DNA from: Lachnospiraceae bacterium
GTDB taxonomy: Bacteria > Bacillota > Clostridia > Lachnospirales > Lachnospiraceae
Length of the DNA: 5,363 nt
Assembly (NCBI GenBank): GCA_017476305.1
Contig: JAFVAA010000546.1
Span: forward strand, 1 to 5,363
Direction: 5' to 3'
Below the pieces are notes generated by a model that saw only the letters and a list, made by a program, of their open reading frames with translations, ran no database searches and was not told the origin of the DNA. Positions 1 through 5,363 of the stretch are shown here, piece after piece. The position numbers and the translations under genes are program-made. Each line of letters opens with the position of its first letter. Position 1 is the first letter of the stretch.

Positions 1-1736
1 TGGACAAGGTCTCCGGGGATTCTGTGTCGGCAGCCACACTCAATCAATCCGGTTTTTTAACATGCGAAGCGGAAAGAGTAGGGCAGGATACGACGCTTTC
101 CCAGATTATCCGCATGGTTAGCGATGCCGCAGCGACAAAGGCACCGATTGCAAAAATCGCGGACAAGGTCTCCGGTGTTTTCGTGCCGACAGTCATTGCT
201 TTAGCGGTACTTACCTTTCTTATCTGGCTTTTTGCGGGAAAAGAGGTCGGTTTTTCTTTAGCCAGAGCGATTTCCGTGCTGGTCATCAGCTGTCCGTGTG
301 CTTTGGGGCTGGCTACACCGGTAGCAATCATGGTGGGAAATGGTGTGGGAGCGAAAAACGGAATTATGTTTAAAAATGCGGTTTCCCTGGAGCAGACCGG
401 GAAAACGGATATCGTGGTGCTTGATAAAACCGGTACGATTACAAAGGGAGAGCCGGAGGTCGTGGGATTTTCTCCGGCAGAGGGCTTTTCGAATGAGGAT
501 CTGCTGTATTTTTCGGCAGGCTTAGAGAGGAAAAGCGAACATCCTCTCGCAAAAGCGGTACTGAAAAAAGCGGAGAGTATGGGAATTCGCGTGGCAGAGG
601 TTACAGAGTTTGAAAATCATGTAGGAAATGGAATTTCCGGGAGAATATCCGGTGGTCCTTTTGACGGGCTGATGGTATTTGGAGGGAAAAAGGACTTTGT
701 AGAGAGCCGGATGAAGGAATACGGGAATGTGATTCCGGAGGAGATACTCAAGGAAGCGGAGGAAGGCGCAGAGGTAGGAAATACGGTTTTATTTTTTGGC
801 AGGGAGGATACGTTTTTAGGGATTATCGAGGTGGCAGACTGGTTGAAGGAGGATAGTCCTTCGGCTGTCGCAGAATTAAAGAGCATGGGAATCCATGTAG
901 TCATGCTGACGGGGGATCATGAGAAAACAGCGGCGCACATCGGAAGGCTTGCAGGGGTAGATGAGGTGATTGCAGGAGTGCTTCCGGATGGAAAGGAGGA
1001 GGTCATCCGGAGTCTGCAGAAATACGGAAAGGTGGCAATGGTCGGTGACGGAATCAATGATGCACCTGCTCTTACCAGGGCGGATATGGGGATTGCGATT
1101 GGTGCAGGGACAGACATTGCCATCGATGCCGCAGACGTTGTGCTGATGAAAAGCCAGGTAAAGGATGTACCTGCTGCTATAAGGCTTAGTCGTGCGACAC
1201 TGAAAAATATCCATGAAAATCTGTTCTGGGCATTTTTCTATAATGTCATCGGGATCCCTCTGGCGTCAGGGGTATGGATTCCGGTTTTTGGGTGGCAGTT
1301 AAATCCGATGTTCGGGGCGGCAGCCATGAGCTTATCCAGCTTTTGTGTGGTGACGAATGCATTAAGGCTGAATTTTTGCAAGCTCTATGATGCTGCACAT
1401 GATCATAAAAGTTTTTCGAAAAGGAAAAATCATTTGGAAGGCAAAAAGCTGTATGGAGGCAGTATTTCCGGAGCCGGGAATGCAGTATCTGCAGAAAATA
1501 AAAATCAAAAAGAGGAGGATAAGGAAATGACAAAGACAATGAAGATTGAAGGAATGATGTGTGAGCACTGTGAGGCAAGGGTGAAAAAGGCGTTAGAGGC
1601 CCTGGATCATGTGGAAGAGGCGAAGGTAAGCCACAAGGAGGGGACTGCAGTTCTAAGCCTCTCCGGTGAGGTGGAGGATGCTGTGCTGACAAAAGCAGTG
1701 GAGGAGCAGGATTATAAGGTCTTAGCCGTGGAATAA
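1..1736 (+). CDS. copA: Copper-exporting P1B-type ATPase with C-terminal HMA domain (5' end cut by window)
   Basis: Pumps Cu(I) (possibly Ag(I)) out across the cytoplasmic membrane using ATP. The frame is open from base 3, and the first residues (DKVSGDSVSAATLN) match the actuator-domain tail of CopA proteins, so the gene starts upstream and the GTG at 24 is not its start. In order: two membrane segments; CPC metal site (291-299); phosphorylation motif DKTGT (423-437); N-domain HP (540-545) and HVGNGISG (from 618); TGDH (from 909); GDGINDAP (1044-1067). TM7 reads N-x6-YN-x4-P and TM8 reads P-x6-M-x2-SS, the Cu(I) (P1B-1) signature, which argues against a Zn/Cd pump. A hydrophilic linker of about 50 residues follows, then a CopZ-like domain with GMMCEHC (Cys codons 1560 and 1569). 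Any N-terminal metal domains lie outside the window. Family and ion class are well supported; the symbol is by similarity. Confidence 0.95.
   Translation, partial: DKVSGDSVSAATLNQSGFLTCEAERVGQDTTLSQIIRMVSDAAATKAPIAKIADKVSGVFVPTVIALAVLTFLIWLFAGKEVGFSLARAISVLVISCPCALGLATPVAIMVGNGVGAKNGIMFKNAVSLEQTGKTDIVVLDKTGTITKGEPEVVGFSPAEGFSNEDLLYFSAGLERKSEHPLAKAVLKKAESMGIRVAEVTEFENHVGNGISGRISGGPFDGLMVFGGKKDFVESRMKEYGNVIPEEILKEAEEGAEVGNTVLFFGREDTFLGIIEVADWLKEDSPSAVAELKSMGIHVVMLTGDHEKTAAHIGRLAGVDEVIAGVLPDGKEEVIRSLQKYGKVAMVGDGINDAPALTRADMGIAIGAGTDIAIDAADVVLMKSQVKDVPAAIRLSRATLKNIHENLFWAFFYNVIGIPLASGVWIPVFGWQLNPMFGAAAMSLSSFCVVTNALRLNFCKLYDAAHDHKSFSKRKNHLEGKKLYGGSISGAGNAVSAENKNQKEEDKEMTKTMKIEGMMCEHCEARVKKALEALDHVEEAKVSHKEGTAVLSLSGEVEDAVLTKAVEEQDYKVLAVE
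1513..1529 (+). promoter_or_regulatory. Internal Shine-Dalgarno and ATG inside copA
   Basis: AGGAGG at 1513-1518 lies 8 bases before an in-frame ATG at 1527-1529, deep inside the copA reading frame. This is a near-perfect Firmicute ribosome site, as good as those of the independent genes here. It sits at the end of the poorly conserved linker and exactly at the start of the C-terminal copper-binding domain. The bases are certain; use as a start site is inferred. Confidence 0.6.
1527..1736 (+). CDS. Possible free CopZ-like copper chaperone made by internal initiation in copA
   Basis: Starting from the internal ATG, the last 69 codons of copA encode a complete HMA-fold protein, the usual size of bacterial CopZ. 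It opens MTKTMKIEGMMCEHCEARV, with the MxCxxC Cu(I) site near the start of the first helix, and ends in QDYKVLAVE, typical of a last HMA strand. Known CopZ proteins carry Cu(I) in the cytoplasm to CopA or to a copper-sensing repressor. If translated separately, this product would supply both pump domain and chaperone from one mRNA; in E. coli a comparable CopA(Z) product arises by ribosomal frameshifting instead. The alternative is that the domain exists only fused to CopA, with the ribosome site a relic of a former separate copZ. The domain call is firm; independent translation is unproven. Confidence 0.4.
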   Translation: MTKTMKIEGMMCEHCEARVKKALEALDHVEEAKVSHKEGTAVLSLSGEVEDAVLTKAVEEQDYKVLAVE

Positions 1737-1739
1737 AAA

Positions 1740-1780
1740 CAGCCGCTTTTTCCGGCTGGATGTATGTTTTGCCGGAAAAA
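1740..1780 (+). terminator. Overlapping hairpins after copA, possible weak or bidirectional terminator
   Basis: Two mutually exclusive stems begin four bases after the copA stop. The first is CAGCCG/CGGCTG (1740-1745 with 1753-1758, 7-base loop). The second is a perfect 10-bp stem TTTTTCCGGC/GCCGGAAAAA (1747-1756 with 1771-1780, 14-base loop). On the + strand the first stem is followed only by a broken T run (TGTATGTTTT). On the - strand it is followed by TTTTTATT, a better terminator shape. It probably marks the end of the copA transcript, but it is weaker than the terminator at 3280-3314. Confidence 0.45.
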
Positions 1781-1819
1781 TGGGGAAATTTGATTTCCGT
1801 GCGGAATTTTAAAAACTTC

Positions 1820-1847
1820 TTGACTTCTGCTGTTTTTGAGGTAAAAT
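1820..1847 (+). promoter_or_regulatory. Sigma-A-type promoter for the parvulin-like gene
   Basis: The -35 is TTGACT (1820-1825) and the -10 is TAAAAT (1842-1847), separated by 16 bases; each matches consensus in five of six positions. The predicted transcript start is near 1854, giving a leader of about 117 bases before the ATG at 1971. It lies downstream of the copA end hairpins, which supports an independent transcription unit. Confidence 0.7.
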
Positions 1848-1858
1848 AGGAGATAGTG

Positions 1859-1937
1859 TTTGCATTTTGCGAAAGATAGGAGAGGATATTGACGGTTCAG
1901 GCTTGACGGAACCGTTACAGAATTTTTTGCATTTTGC
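1859..1937 (+). repeat. Leader repeats: 12-bp direct repeat flanking a hairpin
   Basis: TTTGCATTTTGC occurs at 1859-1870 and again at 1926-1937, 67 bases apart. Between them is an inverted repeat, ACGGTTC (1892-1898) with GAACCGT (1909-1915), 10-base loop, extendable by a G-U and a U-A pair. TTGACGG also occurs twice, at 1889-1895 and 1903-1909. A six-T run (1923-1928) begins seven bases beyond the stem, too far for a classic terminator. All of this lies inside the predicted 5' leader of the next gene. It could be an attenuator, a protein-binding site or chance; I recognise no known riboswitch. Confidence 0.5.
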
Positions 1938-1958
1938 AGAAGGAAAATGTTGATATTT

Positions 1959-1973
1959 GGAGGAGTAAACATG
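1959..1973 (+). promoter_or_regulatory. Ribosome binding site that fixes the start at 1971
   Basis: GGAGG (1959-1963) is spaced seven bases from the ATG at 1971. An in-frame ATG eight codons earlier (1947) has only a poorly spaced AAGGA, and the strong site would then lie within coding sequence. The start at 1971 is therefore preferred. Confidence 0.85.
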
Positions 1974-3224
1974 AATTCATCAAGAAAAATTCTGAATAAG
2001 CAGAAGCAGGAGGAGTTAGAAAATAAGGCAGTCAAGGTACCGGAAAAAAGCACGAAAAAACCGGGCAGGTTTTCCGGAAATCTGAAACCGGTCATCCTGA
2101 CGACGATTTGTATCGTAATCGTATTAGTACTTTGTATTGGTGTGGCTGTAGCACAGCTGAAACCAAAGGTTGTGGTTACGGTAGATAAGACAAAGCTGAC
2201 TATGAATGATATGATGTTTCCAATATATGAAGTAGAAAAGGAATATGCACCTCTGAATGCACAGTATGAGCAGTTTTTAGGTTCTTCTTTCTGGGAACAG
2301 GACTATCAGGGAGATGGCTCCAGCACGAGTACGGCTCTTACCGGAGTATCTAATTCTGTAGGTTTCAAACAGCAGATCATGAATTCTGAGGTAAGCTATA
2401 TCATTCTTTCCGGGAAAGCGAAGGATGAAAAGATGTCGCTTACAGATGAGGAAAAGGCTGATGCCCATAAAAAGGCTGATAAGGCGATAAAGGGACTTTC
2501 CGGAATGCAGAAGCTGCGTTTGGACATTACAAAGTCGAAACTCTATGAGAGATTTGAAACCAGAGCTCTGGCAAAGAAGTATAAGGATTCCAAGCAGGAA
2601 GAATTAAATAAAGATATCAAAGAGGACGATGTAACGAAGGATATTTCCAAGACCGACTATCGCCAATATGATATTCAGTATTATGCCGCTAAAACGACAG
2701 AAGAGGATGACGATGGAAACACCACGAAGTTAGGTGCGGACAAGCTTAGCCAGTTAAAGGCTGTCATCGAAAAAATCGGAGAAAAGGCGAAAACGGAATC
2801 CGATTTTACAAAGCTTCTTGATGATGCAGATAAGGAAGATGTCGAGTTTAAAGAGGATGCCAGCTTTACAGAGAGTGCCGGCTGGAGTTATCTTTCCGAC
2901 GCTAATCTGAAAAAACTCAAAAAGTTAAAGAATGGGGAAGTATCAGAGCCTTTTTACGATGAAGATGCCGGCTATTATCTTGTAGTGAAGATGATCAATA
3001 ACAATTCTGATGAGGCATATAAAACTGCCTGTGACAATGCGATCAAGCAGGCACAGCAGGAGGCATTTGATACATGGTATCAGAAGGAGCAGGAGAGTCA
3101 TAAGATTAAGATCAATACAGATATCTGGACAGATGTAAACGTTGGATATGTGACGACAGAAATCGTAACGTTAGATGATATCAATGATATGGAAGATTCT
3201 TCAGATGAAAGCTCTGAAAACTAG
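1971..3224 (+). CDS. Membrane-anchored extracytoplasmic protein with degenerate parvulin (PrsA/SurA-like) domain
   Basis: A 417-residue protein, probably a folding factor or chaperone outside the cytoplasmic membrane. Residues 1-40 are charged and lysine-rich (cytoplasmic). Residues 41-62 form one membrane segment (VILTTICIVIVLVLCIGVAV) without a lipobox placed like that of PrsA, so it looks like a signal anchor with the rest outside. Residues about 66-225 are helical and charged, like SurA/PrsA N-terminal regions. Residues about 231-342 follow the parvulin pattern: a DFTKLL helix, AGW (303-305), LKKLKNGEVSEPF, then GYYLVVKM. The usual active-site histidines are not seen: the first strand reads YDIQYYA rather than containing HIL, and GYH is GYY. 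Prolyl isomerase activity is therefore doubtful. The tail (401-417) is acidic and serine-rich. It has its own promoter and terminator and looks monocistronic. The fold assignment is by pattern only. Confidence 0.75.
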   Translation: MNSSRKILNKQKQEELENKAVKVPEKSTKKPGRFSGNLKPVILTTICIVIVLVLCIGVAVAQLKPKVVVTVDKTKLTMNDMMFPIYEVEKEYAPLNAQYEQFLGSSFWEQDYQGDGSSTSTALTGVSNSVGFKQQIMNSEVSYIILSGKAKDEKMSLTDEEKADAHKKADKAIKGLSGMQKLRLDITKSKLYERFETRALAKKYKDSKQEELNKDIKEDDVTKDISKTDYRQYDIQYYAAKTTEEDDDGNTTKLGADKLSQLKAVIEKIGEKAKTESDFTKLLDDADKEDVEFKEDASFTESAGWSYLSDANLKKLKKLKNGEVSEPFYDEDAGYYLVVKMINNNSDEAYKTACDNAIKQAQQEAFDTWYQKEQESHKIKINTDIWTDVNVGYVTTEIVTLDDINDMEDSSDESSEN

Positions 3225-3279
3225 TGCGTTGCGGCAGTAAGACGGATTTGTTTTTGTACGGATTTAAATGAAAAAGTGC

Positions 3280-3314
3280 GGGCCATATGGAGGGTACTCT
3301 GTATGGCTCTTTTT
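3280..3314 (+). terminator. Strong Rho-independent terminator
   Basis: A 13-bp stem pairs 3280-3292 with 3297-3309 (three G-U pairs, GGTA loop), followed directly by TTTTT (3310-3314) and preceded by AAAAA. It lies 55 bases after the stop of the parvulin-like gene and should end that transcript, isolating it from purL. Confidence 0.9.
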
Positions 3315-3375
3315 GTGTGCAGCTATGTGTGGGGCAGAAAAAAGAATTGTGTGAAATTTTTTGTGTACAAGGATA

Positions 3376-3404
3376 TTTACTAGATGCTTTTTTTCGTATA
3401 TAAT
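3376..3404 (+). promoter_or_regulatory. Sigma-A-type promoter for purL
   Basis: A perfect TATAAT -10 (3399-3404) lies 17 bases after TTTACT (3376-3381, four of six consensus bases). The predicted start is near 3411, which is the base next to the left arm of the 19-bp inverted repeat. The upstream stretch 3315-3375 holds nothing else I can name; it is A/T-rich with no gene. The resulting leader of about 172 bases contains two hairpins and a short ORF. Confidence 0.7.
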
Positions 3405-3411
3405 AAAGGAA

Positions 3412-3473
3412 CAATGTCATTTAGTTAAGCATTACTTCCTGTAGCTGCATTAAGGCTTAACTAAATGACATTG
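3412..3473 (+). repeat. Perfect 19-bp inverted repeat at the 5' end of the purL leader
   Basis: CAATGTCATTTAGTTAAGC (3412-3430) is exactly complementary to 3455-3473, enclosing 24 bases. Three further pairs (3432-3434 with 3451-3453) form after one A-G mismatch. In RNA this is a long stable stem starting at about +1 of the predicted transcript. No T run follows on the + strand, so it is not an intrinsic terminator. I see no target-site duplication at its edges and no transposase. Candidates are a minute palindromic mobile repeat (solo or MITE-like), a 5' mRNA-stabilising stem, or a large operator. The structure is certain; the role is unknown. Confidence 0.85.
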
Positions 3474-3496
3474 AATATAGGAATGATTGAAAGAAT

Positions 3497-3512
3497 GTTA
3501 CGGAATCGTAAC
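3497..3512 (+). other. Small hairpin in the purL leader
   Basis: GTTACG (3497-3502) pairs perfectly with CGTAAC (3507-3512) around a GAAT tetraloop. It ends one base before the AAGGA ribosome site of the leader ORF, so folding could affect initiation there. No T run follows. Confidence 0.5.
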
Positions 3513-3527
3513 GAAGGAATCTTAAAA

Positions 3528-3581
3528 ATGGACAAATATGTGAAAAACAAAATCGCCTGTATAGGGCAGAATGGAGAATAG
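3528..3581 (+). CDS. Possible 17-residue leader peptide upstream of purL
   Basis: ATG at 3528 preceded by AAGGA (3514-3518, nine-base spacing) opens a short frame encoding MDKYVKNKIACIGQNGE, ending in TAG at 3579-3581. One base separates this stop from the purL ATG at 3583, and the purL ribosome site (GGAG, 3573-3576) lies within the frame. The arrangement would suit translational coupling. The peptide has no run of a single codon as in classic amino-acid attenuators, and no family is recognised. It may be a chance frame. Confidence 0.35.
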   Translation: MDKYVKNKIACIGQNGE

Positions 3582-3582
3582 T

Positions 3583-5363
3583 ATGGGAAACGTTAGAAGG
3601 ATTTATGTGGAGAAAAAGGCACCTTATGCAGTTCGGGCAAAGGAATTAAAGGATGAGGTTACGAGATATTTAGAGGTGAAAGGCCTGATAAAGGTTCGTG
3701 TGCTTGTCCGGTATGATATTGAAAATCTGAGTGAGGAAACCTACAGACAGGCACTTGGCACGGTGTTCTCCGAGCCGCCTGTGGATGATTGCTTCGAAGA
3801 GAATTTCCCATCGGAAGGGGAGGCTCTGATTTTTTCGGTAGAGTATCTGCCGGGGCAGTTTGACCAGCGTGCCGATTCTGCAGAGCAGTGTGTGAAGCTT
3901 TTGAACGAGAAAGAGGAGCCGGTCATTCGTTCTGCGACGACATATGTATTTGAAGGGAAAATATCTGCAGAGGATGCAGAAAAAATCAAGGATTACTGTA
4001 TCAATCCGGTGGATTCCAGAGAGACGGATGAAAAGAAGCCGGATACCCTGGTACAGAGGTTTGACGAGCCGGAGGATGTGAAGGTCTTTGGGGGCTTTAA
4101 AGATATGCCGGAGGGAGAATTAAAAAAGCTATATGACTCTTTGAATCTGGCGATGACATTTAAAGATTTTCTGCACATTCAGAAGTATTTTTCAGGGGAG
4201 GAAAAGAGAGATCCATCGGTCACGGAAATCCGGGTGCTGGATACGTACTGGTCAGACCACTGCCGTCATACGACATTTTTAACAGAGCTTACCGATGTCT
4301 CCTTTGAAGACGGATATTATAAAGAGCCGATTGAAAATGCGTACAGGGAGTATGAAAAGACATTTAAAGAGCTTTATGAAAAGAGACCGGAGAAGTATGT
4401 TTCCCTTATGGACATTGCCCTGATGGCGATGAAAAAGCTGAAAAAAGAGGGAAAGCTCTCGGATATGGAGGAGTCCGATGAGATCAATGCCTGCTCCATC
4501 GTGGTTCCTGTAGAGATAGAAAGGGAGAATATTTCCGGAGAGGGGGATGCCTCTGAACCGGAAAAAACGACAGAGGAGTGGCTGGTATTCTTTAAAAATG
4601 AGACACATAACCATCCGACGGAGATTGAGCCGTTTGGTGGGGCAGCTACCTGTCTGGGCGGTGCGATCCGCGATCCGCTTTCCGGACGCGGCTATGTGTA
4701 TCAGGCAATGCGTGTGACGGGTGCAGCTGATCCTACGGTTTCCATGAAGGACACCTTAAAGGGCAAGCTGCAGCAGCGCAAGATTGTGACCGGTGCGGCG
4801 CAGGGCTACAGCTCCTATGGAAATCAGATTGGTCTTGCGACAGGTCTGGTAAAGGAAATCTATCATCCGAACTATGTGGCGAAGCGTATGGAGATTGGTG
4901 CGGTGATGGGTGCAGCGCCACGGAAAAATGTCATTCGCGAAAACAGTGATCCGGGGGATATTATTATTCTTTTAGGCGGTCGTACCGGGCGTGACGGTAT
5001 CGGTGGGGCGACCGGTTCTTCGAAAGCGCATACGACGAAATCCATCGATGTGTGCGGTGCTGAGGTGCAGAAGGGAAATCCGCCGACGGAGCGGAAAATC
5101 CAGAGACTGTTCCGCAGGGAAGAGGTCAGTAAGATCATTAAAAAATGTAATGACTTTGGTGCCGGCGGGGTGTCCGTGGCGATTGGAGAGCTGGCAGACG
5201 GACCGGTGGTAAATCTCGATAAGGTTCCGAAAAAGTATGCCGGTTTAGACGGTACCGAGCTTGCGATTTCCGAGTCACAGGAGCGTATGGCTGTGGTTGT
5301 GGCACCTAAGGATGTTGATGCATTTCTTAAGTATGCCGACGAGGAGAATCTTGAAGCTACCAA
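3583..5363 (+). CDS. purL: Phosphoribosylformylglycinamidine synthase, large single-chain form (3' end cut by window)
   Basis: FGAM synthase catalyses the fourth step of de novo purine synthesis: FGAR, glutamine and ATP give FGAM, in the cytoplasm. The frame stays open for 593 codons to the window edge. Visible: an N-terminal PurS-like region (about 1-155, starting MGNVRRIYVEKK); YWSDHCRHTTF (222-232), the PurL signature; ETHNHPTEIEPFGGAATCLGGAIRD (from 340); GGRTGRDGIGGATGSS (from 465); and DFGAGGVS (524-531). The layout fits the large clade II clostridial type of roughly 1,240 residues, which carries a C-terminal glutamine amidotransferase domain; that part would be beyond the window. ATG 3583 is chosen for GGAG six bases upstream; ATG 3571 is an in-frame alternative adding four residues. 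An acidic insert (about 313-330) precedes the ATP-binding motif. Identification is very secure. Confidence 0.97.
   Translation, partial: MGNVRRIYVEKKAPYAVRAKELKDEVTRYLEVKGLIKVRVLVRYDIENLSEETYRQALGTVFSEPPVDDCFEENFPSEGEALIFSVEYLPGQFDQRADSAEQCVKLLNEKEEPVIRSATTYVFEGKISAEDAEKIKDYCINPVDSRETDEKKPDTLVQRFDEPEDVKVFGGFKDMPEGELKKLYDSLNLAMTFKDFLHIQKYFSGEEKRDPSVTEIRVLDTYWSDHCRHTTFLTELTDVSFEDGYYKEPIENAYREYEKTFKELYEKRPEKYVSLMDIALMAMKKLKKEGKLSDMEESDEINACSIVVPVEIERENISGEGDASEPEKTTEEWLVFFKNETHNHPTEIEPFGGAATCLGGAIRDPLSGRGYVYQAMRVTGAADPTVSMKDTLKGKLQQRKIVTGAAQGYSSYGNQIGLATGLVKEIYHPNYVAKRMEIGAVMGAAPRKNVIRENSDPGDIIILLGGRTGRDGIGGATGSSKAHTTKSIDVCGAEVQKGNPPTERKIQRLFRREEVSKIIKKCNDFGAGGVSVAIGELADGPVVNLDKVPKKYAGLDGTELAISESQERMAVVVAPKDVDAFLKYADEENLEAT

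Noticed and set aside
24..26. GTG as the start of copA
   Set aside because: The frame continues upstream to base 3 with residues that fit the conserved actuator region of CopA, so the gene is simply cut by the window edge.
1375..1526. Internal promoter for a separate copZ transcript
   Set aside because: No -35/-10 pair of useful quality with 16-18-base spacing is seen in the linker DNA.
1246..1692. 148-codon open frame on the - strand opposite the copA 3' end
   Set aside because: Low-complexity Pro/Ser/His-rich product antisense to conserved ATPase and HMA motifs, with no supported promoter or ribosome site.
1947..1949. Upstream ATG as the start of the parvulin-like gene
   Set aside because: The strong GGAGG lies after it and is correctly spaced for the ATG at 1971; the eight extra codons are translated ribosome-site sequence.
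3412..3473. Inverted repeat as an intrinsic terminator
   Set aside because: No T run follows on the + strand and only a broken T/A-rich stretch follows on the - strand; the promoter directly upstream makes termination at +1 unlikely.
3405..3582. Purine (guanine/adenine), ZTP or PRPP riboswitch in the purL leader
   Set aside because: I looked for the conserved core sequences of these classes and saw none; the leader has only simple hairpins. A covariance-model search would settle it.
4872..5363. Long open frame on the - strand at the right end
   Set aside because: It lies wholly opposite purL, whose protein has clear family motifs through the same bases; the antisense product has no recognisable domain and a composition expected of a shadow frame.

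Overview
The window looks like ordinary chromosomal DNA from a low-to-mid GC Firmicute. Lachnospiraceae or a related gut Clostridia lineage is my best guess. The reasons are the strong AGGAGG-type ribosome sites, consensus sigma-A promoters, the clostridial style of the copper ATPase (C-terminal heavy-metal domain, SSFCVVTNALRL ending) and the long clade II type of PurL. The species is not determined. No mobile gene, tRNA, rRNA or CRISPR array is visible.

Layout: three genes, all on the + strand, apparently three separate transcription units. (1) Bases 1-1736 hold the 3' two thirds or so of a Cu(I)-exporting P1B-type ATPase (copA). The gene runs off the left edge and ends in a CopZ-like metal-binding domain. 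That domain begins at an ATG with its own textbook Shine-Dalgarno, so a free 69-residue copper chaperone could be made from the same mRNA. (2) Bases 1737-1970 hold overlapping hairpins after copA, a sigma-A-type promoter, and a leader with direct and inverted repeats. (3) Bases 1971-3224 encode a 417-residue membrane-anchored extracytoplasmic protein with a PrsA/SurA-like, catalytically degenerate parvulin domain, followed by a strong intrinsic terminator (3280-3314). (4) Bases 3315-3582 carry a promoter whose predicted +1 falls at the foot of a perfect 19-bp inverted repeat, a second small hairpin, and a 17-codon leader ORF that stops one base before the next gene. (5) Bases 3583-5363 are the 5' part of a large purL (FGAM synthase, purine biosynthesis), cut by the right edge.

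The genes do unrelated jobs (copper export, extracytoplasmic folding, purine synthesis), and the terminator and promoters between them argue against one operon. The most interesting points are the internal translation start inside copA and the structured leader of purL. No wholly new system is evident.
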